Positions 33,050-40,940 of a DNA stretch of 64,000 bases are shown in pieces. The notes under the pieces are model-generated. The model made no database searches, was not told the DNA's origin, and saw only the letters and a list, made by a program, of their open reading frames with translations. Both the position numbers and the translations under genes were made by a program. Where the stretch lies: assembly GCA_964413055.1 (NCBI GenBank), contig CAYPRB010000003.1, forward strand, positions 62,001 through 126,000. Direction: 5' to 3'. The DNA is from UBA3102 sp964413055. GTDB lineage: Bacteria > Bacillota > Desulfotomaculia > Desulfotomaculales > Pelotomaculaceae. Positions within the stretch are counted from its first letter, which is position 1; each line of letters starts with the position of its first letter.

Positions 33050-33847
33050 TTAATTAACATTCCTGAATGTTTTTAGAAATGCGTCGCAGTAAATATCTTT
33101 ATTTAAAAGTACGCGGGCAGCAGCGGCAGCATCGATCAATAAATCGTCTTCCAGGTCACATATACAGGAGTCAAGTCCTGCCGCCATGCACATCACCATA
33201 AAAGTGCGGTTAAGAATGCGGCGCTCGGAACAGCGTTGCGAAACATTGGAAAGGCCGATTAAGGTTCTGGGGGCGGGATCGGCCAGTATTTTTATCTGGC
33301 GGATGGTTTCGATGACCTCCGGCCCGTGATCCTGCGCTACATTAACCGGAAGTACGATCGGATCAATGTAGAGATGCTCCATCGGCAATCCGTGGGTATC
33401 AGCGTTGACTACCAGTTCCATAGCCAGGGCGGTGCGGGTGGAAGCATCTTTCGGTACTCCTTGCTCGTTCATGGCCAATCCTATTATTTTGGCGTTATAT
33501 TTAACGGCCATAGGAAAGTAAAGGTCCATTCTTTCCTGGTCGGCGCTGGTAGAGTTGATTAGCGCCTGTCCGCGGTGTGCTTTCAAACCGGCTTCGATAG
33601 CCTCCGGGTTGGTGGAATCAAGGCAGCAAGGAAGTGGGCTGGCCGATTGAGCCACCTGCACCAGCCATTCCATTACGGCGGGCTGTTCCTCCTTAGGGAC
33701 GGATGGCCCGGTATTAATATCCAGAAAGCGCGCTCCTTTTTCAGTTTGACGCCCGGCCCAGTATGCTATGGGACCGGGGGTGTTATTGAGAATGGCATCT
33801 TTAATGTCTTTGAACATACCGTTGATACGTTCACCGATTAGTTCCAT
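33050..33847 (-). CDS. acsE: Methyltetrahydrofolate:corrinoid iron-sulfur protein methyltransferase
   Basis: This 265-residue pterin-binding TIM barrel moves the methyl group of methyl-H4folate to the cobalt of the corrinoid iron-sulfur protein. Visible features are G-E-R-I-N-G-M-F near the start, F-L-D-I-N-T-G-P-S, C-C-L-D-S-T-N-P-E-A, and L-I-G-L-S-N-V-S-Q, typical of AcsE/MtrH-type enzymes. The start overlaps acsD by 17 bases, with AAAGGAG upstream. Confidence 0.94.
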   Translation of the reverse strand: MELIGERINGMFKDIKDAILNNTPGPIAYWAGRQTEKGARFLDINTGPSVPKEEQPAVMEWLVQVAQSASPLPCCLDSTNPEAIEAGLKAHRGQALINSTSADQERMDLYFPMAVKYNAKIIGLAMNEQGVPKDASTRTALAMELVVNADTHGLPMEHLYIDPIVLPVNVAQDHGPEVIETIRQIKILADPAPRTLIGLSNVSQRCSERRILNRTFMVMCMAAGLDSCICDLEDDLLIDAAAAARVLLNKDIYCDAFLKTFRNVN

Positions 33848-34808
33848 TTGGTGCTCCTTTCGTAAGGCGGGTTTTTGGGGTCAATGCCGTGATATGATTA
33901 TTAAAATGCTTTAAGGATTCGGGATGGCGCAGGATCAGGATAGAACCTCCCGCTTGCACCAGGCTTGCGGCCGTAACCAGCTCCCACAGAACGGCGCGAC
34001 GGGCCTGGCTCCCCCATTCATCATTATCTTCGGTTTTTGCTTCCTTGGTCTTCCAGACCTCCTGGCCTACGAAGCAAACAATCGGCATGGCCAGCATCTT
34101 GTCTCCCATTAAGGCTCCCAGTCGGACACGTTCCATAATCGAGTAGGCATATTCAAGGCCGTAACCCAGCGGGCCTACCAGCGGGTCAATGGCAATACGG
34201 TTGGCTGGCAGGTTCATTTCACTGATCAGAATATTTAATTGTTTGGTCAGGTTTATATCCATGGGACTGGATGCGATAAGGCTGTGTCCGTTGGCCATAC
34301 AGTTAGCGGCAATTACCCGGTAGTTATTCTCGGTGGCACAACCCAGCAACACATTTTCACCACACAGGGCATCGCCAACCACCGGTAATACTGCAGCATC
34401 TTTTTCCTCAATACCACAGCCGGTAATGATCAGAGGAACGTCTACTGCTTCGGCCACGGATTTAGCGGTGGCAGCTGCTTCTTCGGGGGAGGTGTCTTGA
34501 ATATCCGGATGCGTACCGGCCAGTTTTAAACAAAGCAATTTGGCACCATAAGCAACACATTTTTTAGCCCAGGCAACCGGGTTGCACATAACACCGGTAT
34601 AAGATGCGGTCAGAAAATCAGGCCAATCAACGGGCTCCATGTCCCATACCTCCAAGGCGGCTACAGGTTGGTTGGGCATTTCTCCTTCAAACGTCAAGAA
34701 AGGGAGCACGCTATCTCCTCCGGCCTTTACTGCGTTGTTGTTTTGACCGATGATTATTTCTGTTATCCTGCCCGGCCATTTTTCCTTGATTATTTTAACC
34801 ACCGACAT
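33831..34808 (-). CDS. acsD: Corrinoid iron-sulfur protein small subunit
   Basis: This 325-residue delta-subunit TIM barrel has the cobamide-side motif A-S-Y-T-G-V-M-C-N-P-V-A-W-A-K and D-P-L-V-G-P-L-G-Y-G-L-E-Y. With AcsC it forms the CoFeSP heterodimer that carries the methyl group to acetyl-CoA synthase. It sits between acsV (30-base gap) and acsE (overlap). RBS AAGGAG. Confidence 0.93.
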   Translation of the reverse strand: MSVVKIIKEKWPGRITEIIIGQNNNAVKAGGDSVLPFLTFEGEMPNQPVAALEVWDMEPVDWPDFLTASYTGVMCNPVAWAKKCVAYGAKLLCLKLAGTHPDIQDTSPEEAAATAKSVAEAVDVPLIITGCGIEEKDAAVLPVVGDALCGENVLLGCATENNYRVIAANCMANGHSLIASSPMDINLTKQLNILISEMNLPANRIAIDPLVGPLGYGLEYAYSIMERVRLGALMGDKMLAMPIVCFVGQEVWKTKEAKTEDNDEWGSQARRAVLWELVTAASLVQAGGSILILRHPESLKHFNNHITALTPKTRLTKGAPNGTNR

Positions 34809-34838
34809 GTTTCTCCTTCCCTTTCAAAATGGGTTCCT

Positions 34839-36749
34839 TCAGATTGTAGGTCCGGTATGATGTGACAAAAATAAACTCAAATCTGTATGCGGGATAAAAA
34901 GAGCGGAAATATACTCCTCCATAAAATTTTTACCGGCACTCAATTCCAGGTAGGTCATTTTCTCTATGATATCCTCAATGTTTTTCCCGGCAGATTTAGA
35001 TAAGAGAGCCATTTTGGCACCGGCGATCGAGCTGTTACCGACGTAAAAATATTTTTCTAAAGGAATATCCGGGAGTAAACCTATATATACGGCATCCCTG
35101 ATATTGATATGACGACCGAAGCCGCCGGCGATAATTACCCGTTCTATAGCTTCAACCGGCAGGCCCACCATCTCCAGCATAGTCCGTATACCTGCGAAGA
35201 CCGCAGCTTTGGACCGCAGCAAATTTTTTACTTCAGGTTCGGAAATGGTGATATCAGTTTGCCGTCCGGTTTCTTCGGACCAGGCCAGGACAAATTCTTT
35301 GCCTGCATCGGTATTGCGCACACGGGAGGTGCTGAGACCTGACTTGAATTTACCGTTACGTTCAATAATTCCTGCTTTGTATAACCAGGCAATGCTTTCC
35401 ACCAGACCCGACCCGCAAACACCGGCGGGGGGCGCATCCTCCACCGTGACATAACTTACCCGGGAACCGCCCGGAGCTATTTCCAGATGTTCGATCGCTC
35501 CTCTTACGGCGGGCATGCCATGTTTAAGACCGCTACCTTCAAAAGCCGGTCCCGCCGAACAAGCACACGATACCAGCCATTCTTTATTTCCCAGTACCAT
35601 TTCACCGTTGGTGCCGATATCCACAAACAATGTCAATTCATCCGCAAGTGAAATTCCTGTTGCCAGTACTCCGGCAATAATGTCCCCTCCTACATAACCG
35701 GCAATACTGGGGATACATTGAATCCAGGCTTTGTGAAAGACTTTCAATCCGGTACGGCCTGCTCTCATTGCCGGTATGTCGTTTGCTGCCGGAACATGGG
35801 GTTCAAACCTGATGTTAACGGGGTCAAAACCGAGAAACAAGTGGATCATAGTCGTATTGCCCGCGCAAACGACAGTTTTGATTGCAGCCGGATTAATAGC
35901 TTCTTTACTGGCCAGTTCTTCAATTAAGTCATTGATGGTATCAACAACAGATTTTTGCAACTTATCCAGGCCGTCCCGGTACTCACCGGCGTAAGTAATT
36001 CTGGTAATTACGTCACTTCCGAATGCGGCCTGCCGGTTGTAAGCACCCTTTACTCCCACCGTCCGGCGGTTTTCCAAGTCGACAAGGTGTGCTATTATTG
36101 TAGTAGTGCCGATATCCACCGCCAGGCCGTAATATTTTTTAGTATGCTTACCTGGTTCCACTGCGGTGATTTCTGTAGTTGGCTGTCCCCTGCAAGTAGA
36201 TAAAAAAACAGCAACTTTCCATCCTGAATTTCGCAAGATCTTCGGCAGGGTGCGCAGCATATCCGGGTTAAGAGACAAATGTTCGATGCCGGTTTCCTTG
36301 CGGATACACCTGATTAACCGGCCCAGGTCATCTTCAGGATCATTGGGACTGGGTTCCGGAAGTTGTAAATGTACTTTTTGATATAATGGCAACCATTGAT
36401 TCTGGTCACAGTATTGGTCATAACAAACGATGTTTTCCGATAAAAGATTTATTTGTGGTGGTTTTAGATTCAATTCTTCGGGTATTTCCACTACCAGATC
36501 GCTTTCAGGGTATGCCTTACAGGCCAACACACAGTCTTTATCCGGAATATCTTTGTTAAGCCTGCCGTTATCTGATATTTTTATTCGACCTTTTTTGATT
36601 AGAACCTGGCATTGTTTGCAGATTCCTTTTCCACCGCAAGCATTGTTAATAGTGATTCCTGATTTTAATGCTGCCTGAAGAATATTTTCATTGGCCCGTA
36701 TGTCTGTTTTTGTATTGTCCGGTAAAAACGTAACGGTAAATACCTGCAT
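34839..36749 (-). CDS. acsV: Corrinoid protein reductive activator (RACo-like) with [2Fe-2S] domain
   Basis: This 636-residue protein has an N-terminal [2Fe-2S] ferredoxin domain (C38, C44, C47 and a fourth Cys near residue 74) and a linker domain. The C-terminal ASKHA ATPase part contains G-L-A-V-D-I-G-T-T-T-I, F-V-D-I-G-T-N-G-E-M, and I-A-G-G-F-G-R-H. It uses ATP to drive the uphill one-electron reduction of Co(II) to Co(I) in the corrinoid protein when it becomes oxidised. The position between acsC and acsD matches acetogen operons. Confidence 0.93.
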   Translation of the reverse strand: MQVFTVTFLPDNTKTDIRANENILQAALKSGITINNACGGKGICKQCQVLIKKGRIKISDNGRLNKDIPDKDCVLACKAYPESDLVVEIPEELNLKPPQINLLSENIVCYDQYCDQNQWLPLYQKVHLQLPEPSPNDPEDDLGRLIRCIRKETGIEHLSLNPDMLRTLPKILRNSGWKVAVFLSTCRGQPTTEITAVEPGKHTKKYYGLAVDIGTTTIIAHLVDLENRRTVGVKGAYNRQAAFGSDVITRITYAGEYRDGLDKLQKSVVDTINDLIEELASKEAINPAAIKTVVCAGNTTMIHLFLGFDPVNIRFEPHVPAANDIPAMRAGRTGLKVFHKAWIQCIPSIAGYVGGDIIAGVLATGISLADELTLFVDIGTNGEMVLGNKEWLVSCACSAGPAFEGSGLKHGMPAVRGAIEHLEIAPGGSRVSYVTVEDAPPAGVCGSGLVESIAWLYKAGIIERNGKFKSGLSTSRVRNTDAGKEFVLAWSEETGRQTDITISEPEVKNLLRSKAAVFAGIRTMLEMVGLPVEAIERVIIAGGFGRHINIRDAVYIGLLPDIPLEKYFYVGNSSIAGAKMALLSKSAGKNIEDIIEKMTYLELSAGKNFMEEYISALFIPHTDLSLFLSHHTGPTI

Positions 36750-36779
36750 ATTTTCTATCCTTTCATTTGAAGAAGGTTG

Positions 36780-38126
36780 TTATGTCGGTTTAATCTGCCA
36801 GTGTTTATTTATAAAAGAAGGGATTCTCCCGGACTCGCTTGGTCCTACAATTACTTCCCATCCCGAAATTTCTTCCAGTTTAGCTTTTAAAACAGCTACC
36901 CCGCCGGGAATTATTACTTTGCGGTGCGATATCCGTTCAGATATCCCGGTTTTATTCAATGCCTCGGCAATCTTTTCCGGTGTGAATTTACCGGCTGCCC
37001 AACCGGTAAGGACAGAGACACCGTCAGTATCAACCGGAAGAATGTAGCCCGGAATTTTTGATGATTCCACGTCACCTGCGACACAAAAATAAGTTAACGA
37101 GAAATTTGTGGTTATATAGACCGGAGAGTCCGGTCCCGGTGTAAGAACCTCATAGATTTTCGGTTCCACCGCGGCGGGTTTCTGCGGGTCGGTGTATAGA
37201 TTTAAGCGCAGTGTAATCAAAGGAAGTATGTCTGCCGGGTCGCTGCTGTCAATAACAACAATTCCGGCGTATTTTGCAATATATACAACGGTATCAAGCA
37301 CTGCCTGGACCGAGTCTTCGTTATTAGCGAAGGCTATACCCGGGTATCCGAAGGGGCGGAATTTTTTCAAAGCCAAACGTCTGAACTGGGTTTGGTCGGC
37401 CAGTACGGCAGCAACTTCACGGGCCCCGGAGTCGATAATAAGTTGTTTTAAACCAAGTGCAGTTAATTTTTCCACCAGGAATGCCGTTTCTTCCAGTCCG
37501 TTCCCCTTTACTGCCAGTGGCAGGTCATACTTTTTAACCAGTGATGCCATGTCTTTATAGTTAGAGATATTTGCTCCGCAGATCAGGGGCTTTCCTATCG
37601 ACGCGATATCCAGCGTTTTTTTTATGGATAACGGATTATCACTGATCAACACCAAAGGATAAGCGGTATTATCTGATACAGTTTTTACAGCTTCAACAAA
37701 GCTGTTGGGATTTCCGGAGCAGTTACGGATTGCTACCAGGTCAATATTATACGATTCTCCGATACGGTCAAATACAAGTTGATTAATTTTAGCCGTTTTT
37801 TCCTTTATTATTTCCTGACTGCAAGTATCACTTATAGATACAGCAAGAGCACAGGGGTTTTCAAACCTTTTATCGTGGCGAAACAACACGGTTTCATTAC
37901 CAATGGCAACCTGATTCTCGCCAGTTCCTATTTTAACCAAAGCCACAGGCGGTGCTGATGCCGAATTAAGAGTTTCCCTGGCCGTTTCACTTAAATGCGG
38001 GCATAATTCAAGACTGGCTTTTCCCGTGGCCATAGCCATGGCAAACGCTAAACATGAAGCCATACCACAATCTTTGCAGTTGGTCTTCGGTAGCAGCTTA
38101 AATATTTCCAACCCTGTTAAACCCAT
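36780..38126 (-). CDS. acsC: Corrinoid iron-sulfur protein large subunit
   Basis: This 448-residue gamma subunit has an N-terminal [4Fe-4S] domain with C17, C20, C25 and C42 (T-N-C-K-D-C-G-M-A-S-C). Its TIM barrel contains D-S-S-D-P-A-D, and the C-terminal domain binds the corrinoid. It receives the methyl group from AcsE and delivers it to acetyl-CoA synthase. It is the first gene of the operon, with a promoter and leader upstream. The usual preceding acsA and acsB are absent. Confidence 0.93.
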   Translation of the reverse strand: MGLTGLEIFKLLPKTNCKDCGMASCLAFAMAMATGKASLELCPHLSETARETLNSASAPPVALVKIGTGENQVAIGNETVLFRHDKRFENPCALAVSISDTCSQEIIKEKTAKINQLVFDRIGESYNIDLVAIRNCSGNPNSFVEAVKTVSDNTAYPLVLISDNPLSIKKTLDIASIGKPLICGANISNYKDMASLVKKYDLPLAVKGNGLEETAFLVEKLTALGLKQLIIDSGAREVAAVLADQTQFRRLALKKFRPFGYPGIAFANNEDSVQAVLDTVVYIAKYAGIVVIDSSDPADILPLITLRLNLYTDPQKPAAVEPKIYEVLTPGPDSPVYITTNFSLTYFCVAGDVESSKIPGYILPVDTDGVSVLTGWAAGKFTPEKIAEALNKTGISERISHRKVIIPGGVAVLKAKLEEISGWEVIVGPSESGRIPSFINKHWQIKPT

Positions 38127-38245
38127 TCTCTTCTCCTTTCCATGTATTCAAAACAATCCGGTTTTTACTAGTAATTAATAATTAAAATATTTGTTCGAAA
38201 CTAATATTTTCTACAATGGCAATCTAATTTCCTGCAGAATTATGT

Positions 38246-38264
38246 ATAATGCCCACGGCATTAT
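38246..38264 (-). promoter_or_regulatory. Leader hairpin upstream of acsC
   Basis: ATAATGCC and GGCATTAT pair perfectly around a 3-base loop. GTATA/TATAC flanks could extend the stem with a bulge. It lies within the predicted 5' untranslated region of the acs operon. No T run follows, and no cobalamin riboswitch signature was seen. Confidence 0.5.
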
Positions 38265-38298
38265 TTTATACACGGGACAAAATAGGTGTTTGAATTTG

Positions 38299-38327
38299 AT
38301 TATAAATGTAGCTGTGCCTTGTTTCAA
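38299..38327 (-). promoter_or_regulatory. Sigma-A-type promoter for the acs/met operon
   Basis: On the minus strand TTGAAA (38327-38322), a 17-base spacer and a perfect TATAAT (38304-38299) are present. Transcription would start near 38291, leaving a leader of about 165 bases before acsC. Confidence 0.75.
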
Positions 38328-38470
38328 TTAAAAAAAATTATCGTTGATGCCGGTGCTTTAATTTAAATCACGAAGATGTTTCATGAAAATGAAAATAATT
38401 TAAGGGTATATTTTATCTTCCTGTAGAGCATAATATTGATACTCCGCTTTGGTGAGTTCTATCTCTCCCC

Positions 38471-38497
38471 GTCCAGCGCAAGCTGGACATTTTTTTC
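38471..38497 (+). terminator. Orphan plus-strand intrinsic terminator, possibly of a small RNA
   Basis: GTCCAGC-GCAA-GCTGGAC is followed by A and a run of seven T on the plus strand. There is no plus-strand gene upstream for 7 kb. A hairpin-like segment (GATACTC...GAGTTCTATC, about 38434-38461) precedes it. A short RNA ending here is inferred. Confidence 0.7.
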
Positions 38498-38503
38498 ATA
38501 TGC

Positions 38504-38532
38504 TTGACGCCGGCTTCTTATTTGGTTATAAT
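38504..38532 (+). promoter_or_regulatory. Sigma-A-type promoter for tRNA-Pro(TGG)
   Basis: TTGACG (38504-38509), a 17-base spacer and a perfect TATAAT (38527-38532) end 19 bases before the tRNA. Confidence 0.88.
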
Positions 38533-38551
38533 TAATTTCACATTTATCTGA

Positions 38552-38629
38552 CGGGATGTAGCGCAGTTTGGCTAGCGCGCTTGCCTTGGGAGCAAGAGGC
38601 CGGGGGTTCAAATCCCTCCATCCCGACCA
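38552..38629 (+). tRNA. trnP: tRNA-Pro (anticodon TGG)
   Basis: Acceptor CGGGATG/CATCCCG and anticodon stem CTTGC/GCAAG with loop CTTGGGA (anticodon TGG) are present. The T-loop is TTCAAAT, and CCA is encoded. It is the second proline tRNA in the window. Confidence 0.96.
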
Positions 38630-38681
38630 AGTTGATTATTGCACTAACAATATTTAATCCTGAAAACTTTTGATTAAAAAG

Positions 38682-38710
38682 CGACAAGGATGTTGGTTGT
38701 ATCCTTGTCG
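38682..38710. terminator. Bidirectional terminator
   Basis: CGACAAGGAT and ATCCTTGTCG form a perfect 10-bp stem with a 9-base loop. On the minus strand GCTTTTTAATC follows. It separates tRNA-Pro from the converging small gene at 38718. Confidence 0.8.
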
Positions 38711-38717
38711 TTACTGT

Positions 38718-38855
38718 TTAAATGCCCGGCCGGTTTGGTTTTGATAATTTCCATATTTTCTTGGCATTTGCTGCCCTTCCCATATCCCATACTGCGCGGT
38801 AGCCCGTTTTAGAAATCCCGGTAATTTTAATTTTTCTTTTTGCTTTATTTGCCAT
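38718..38855 (-). CDS. Small basic protein of unknown function
   Basis: This 45-residue frame at ATG 38855 is preceded by GGAGGGTGCT. It begins M-A-N-K-A-K-R-K-I-K-I-T-G-I-S-K and carries an aromatic core W-D-M-G-R-A-A-N-A-K-K-I-W-K. The charge is strongly positive and there is no cysteine. The close match of RBS, start and following terminator supports expression. No family is recognised; nucleic-acid binding is only a guess. Confidence 0.6.
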   Translation of the reverse strand: MANKAKRKIKITGISKTGYRAVWDMGRAANAKKIWKLSKPNRPGI

Positions 38856-38931
38856 AGCACCCTCCGTTTTTAATATTTTAGTTTTTTTAATATTCCCCTT
38901 GTAAGCACTTTTATTTAAAAGTTATATCTTG

Positions 38932-38961
38932 TTGACAAGGACTTTTTGATTATGCTATATT
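38932..38961 (+). promoter_or_regulatory. Sigma-A-type promoter for tRNA-Leu
   Basis: A perfect TTGACA (38932-38937) and TATATT (38956-38961), 18 bases apart, lie about 27 bases before the tRNA. Confidence 0.75.
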
Positions 38962-38988
38962 ATCTATGCAGTTGTGCAATAATAATTT

Positions 38989-39076
38989 GCGGCAGTGGCG
39001 GAATTGGCAGACGCGCAAGATTCAGGTTCTTGTGGGTGTAAAGCTCGTGGAGGTTCAAGTCCTCTCTGCCGCACCA
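38989..39076 (+). tRNA. trnL: tRNA-Leu (anticodon CAG)
   Basis: Class II tRNA with a long variable arm. Acceptor GCGGCAG/CTGCCGC and anticodon stem CAAGA/TCTTG with loop TTCAGGT (anticodon CAG) are present. CCA is encoded (39074-39076). Confidence 0.96.
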
Positions 39077-39136
39077 GGTTCATTTTACTTATAGATTCAG
39101 ATTGGTTAAGTATATAAATAATTTCAGCTTTTAGGG

Positions 39137-39172
39137 ACCACTTGCAGGGCAAAGTGGTTTTTGTTTTCTTTT
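39137..39172 (+). terminator. Intrinsic terminator after tRNA-Leu
   Basis: ACCACTT-GCAGGGCA-AAGTGGT is followed by TTTTGTTTTC and more T on the plus strand. Confidence 0.82.
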
Positions 39173-39354
39173 TAAATTGATTGCAAAGTCCGGGCCAAAA
39201 AGTATGTAACAACCATGAGGCAAATGCTACAACTTATAAATTTCTCCAGGTCGGAATCATCCTTTTCCAGCCAATCAAGCACCCTATCAAGAAAATTACA
39301 ATTAAAAGTGAACATACAACTTTCCCGCTTGTTTAATGCTTTTTCAGAGATCAT
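39172..39354 (-). CDS. Small protein with one C-terminal membrane helix
   Basis: The start is placed at ATG 39354 because GGAGG lies 7 bases upstream, giving 60 residues. A soluble N-terminal part with C14 and C20 (E-S-C-M-F-T-F-N-C-N-F) and an acidic stretch (E-K-D-D-S-D-L-E-K) precede a hydrophobic helix (I-C-L-M-V-V-T-Y-F-L-A). No family is recognised. A tail-anchored membrane peptide is the most that can be said. Confidence 0.5.
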   Translation of the reverse strand: MISEKALNKRESCMFTFNCNFLDRVLDWLEKDDSDLEKFISCSICLMVVTYFLARTLQSI

Positions 39355-39507
39355 ATTAATACCTCCTGTCACCCGTACATATGTTTGCCGCTATAATAAC
39401 CCCAAACATAAGTTCTGTCAAGGAGCAATTTTAAATGACATGAATTAAAAATATTTTTTTGTCATATTAAAAAAAAGACCTCAATAAAATATTTTAGTTG
39501 GGGGTGA

Positions 39508-40473
39508 ATGCAGGTGAGAATGCCAGCCAATGCAGTTTTTGAAGGTGGCGGAGTCAAGGCGTTTGGCATGTTGGGTGCCCTCTATGAGGCGGAGCAAAGA
39601 GGCTGGGAGTGGGTCAATACGGCCGGAACTTCCGCCGGTGCAATAATTGCATCTTTAATTGCTGCAGGTTATACTGCTGTTGAAATAAAGGAAATGTTCT
39701 GGGGTATTAACCTGAAAAAATTTAAAGATAAGAGTTGTCTCGACCTCATACCCTACCTGGGTCCGGCTTTAAGTTTGTGGTTTGAAAACGGCTTGTACGA
39801 AGGAAGATACCTGGAAGAATGGATTGGTAATAAACTGGCGGAGAAAAGAATTTATACTTTCAGAGATTTAATCTTAAAAGAATATCCGGACAATGATATA
39901 CGCCGTTATAAACTGGTTATTATCGCAACCGATGTTTCAAGGCGCAAACTTCTCCGGCTGCCGCACGATATTAAAGATTATCATATTGCTCCAGATAACC
40001 TGGAAGTCGCCAAAGCGGTTAGAATGAGCACTTCTTTACCCATATTTTACGAACCATACCGGTTGACGTATTACAACCGGCAAAAACAAAAAAATATCAG
40101 TTATATCATTGACGGCGGCGTGCTCAGTAATTTTCCCGTTTGGATATTTGACGGGGACGGAGTTCCGTCAAGGCCGACTTTTGGTTTTAAAATTGTGGAA
40201 TCGGACGAAGAAATGCCTGCCGTTATCAATAATCCTTTGGACTACTTTAAGTCCATATTATCAACCATGCTGGAAGCTCACGACAAGTTGCATCAACTTG
40301 ATCCCAAAAGCGATGTGCGTACCATATCGATACCGTCTCTGGGAGTTAAAACAGTAGATTTTGAAACCATGGACCATAATAAAGATAAGCTTTTCCAGTC
40401 CGGTATTCAGGCGGCGGTTAGTTTTTTTGAGAAATGGAACTTCGAATCATTTAAAAGTAGTTTTTATATTTAG
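39508..40473 (+). CDS. Patatin-like phospholipase
   Basis: This 321-residue protein has the oxyanion-loop motif F-E-G-G-G-V-K-A-F-G near the start. The nucleophile elbow is G-T-S-A-G (S42), and the catalytic dyad aspartate sits in I-D-G-G-V-L-S-N near residue 207. It is a predicted serine lipid acyl hydrolase, cytoplasmic, with no signal peptide. The start could be ATG 39508 (GGGGGTG close by), GTG 39514 or ATG 39520 (AGGTGAG upstream); all keep the active site. Single gene. Confidence 0.88.
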   Translation: MQVRMPANAVFEGGGVKAFGMLGALYEAEQRGWEWVNTAGTSAGAIIASLIAAGYTAVEIKEMFWGINLKKFKDKSCLDLIPYLGPALSLWFENGLYEGRYLEEWIGNKLAEKRIYTFRDLILKEYPDNDIRRYKLVIIATDVSRRKLLRLPHDIKDYHIAPDNLEVAKAVRMSTSLPIFYEPYRLTYYNRQKQKNISYIIDGGVLSNFPVWIFDGDGVPSRPTFGFKIVESDEEMPAVINNPLDYFKSILSTMLEAHDKLHQLDPKSDVRTISIPSLGVKTVDFETMDHNKDKLFQSGIQAAVSFFEKWNFESFKSSFYI

Positions 40474-40620
40474 ATGTTATTTAAAAGAAAAAGGTTTGAC
40501 ATTTTTGTGTCTTAAAGTTAATATTTATTCGTGATTTTACAATGTTTTCTCTGTTTTACTTGTATAAGAAAGATAAAAGCTGTGGTCAGCTTTAATTTTT
40601 TATTTAGAGGAGGCAGGTTT

Positions 40621-40923
40621 ATGCTTGCACAACTAAAAAATGAAGCCGCAGGAAACAGGGTAATTGTGACCGTCCTGGGGCCCGACCGGGTGGGCATAAT
40701 TGCCGGTGTGGCTCAAGTGTTGGCTTCGAATAATATTAATATTCTGGATATCAGCCAGACCATACTCCAGGAGTTTCTGGTAATGGTAATGGTTGCAGAT
40801 ATTAGCCGGAGCAGCGTGGACATGCTCACCCTTAAGGAAAACCTGGCTGAAAAAGGCCGGGAAATCGGTGTCAGAATAGACGCCCAGCACGAGGATGCGT
40901 TTAAATTTATGCATCGAATATAA
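40621..40923 (+). CDS. ACT-domain protein, UPF0237 type
   Basis: Start ATG 40621 follows GAGGAGGCAGGTTT and gives 100 residues; the frame open 30 codons upstream lacks an RBS. The pattern V-L-G-P-D-R-V-G-I-I-A-G-V-A-Q-V-L-A and N-I-L-D-I-S-Q-T-I-L is the ACT ligand-binding fold of the GcvR-like/UPF0237 family. It is 17 bases before the UPF0210 gene, a pairing conserved in many bacteria and archaea, which suggests it senses an amino acid for that partner. The ligand is unknown. Confidence 0.88.
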   Translation: MLAQLKNEAAGNRVIVTVLGPDRVGIIAGVAQVLASNNINILDISQTILQEFLVMVMVADISRSSVDMLTLKENLAEKGREIGVRIDAQHEDAFKFMHRI

Positions 40924-40940
40924 CGGGAGGAAAATAAAAT

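Noticed and set aside
38127..38300. Cobalamin riboswitch in the acsC leader
   Set aside because: No recognisable B12-box (GCCACTG-like) sequence was seen on the minus strand; only a simple hairpin.
38964..39212. 82-codon minus-strand frame over tRNA-Leu
   Set aside because: It covers the whole tRNA gene and its terminator, so it is not a gene.
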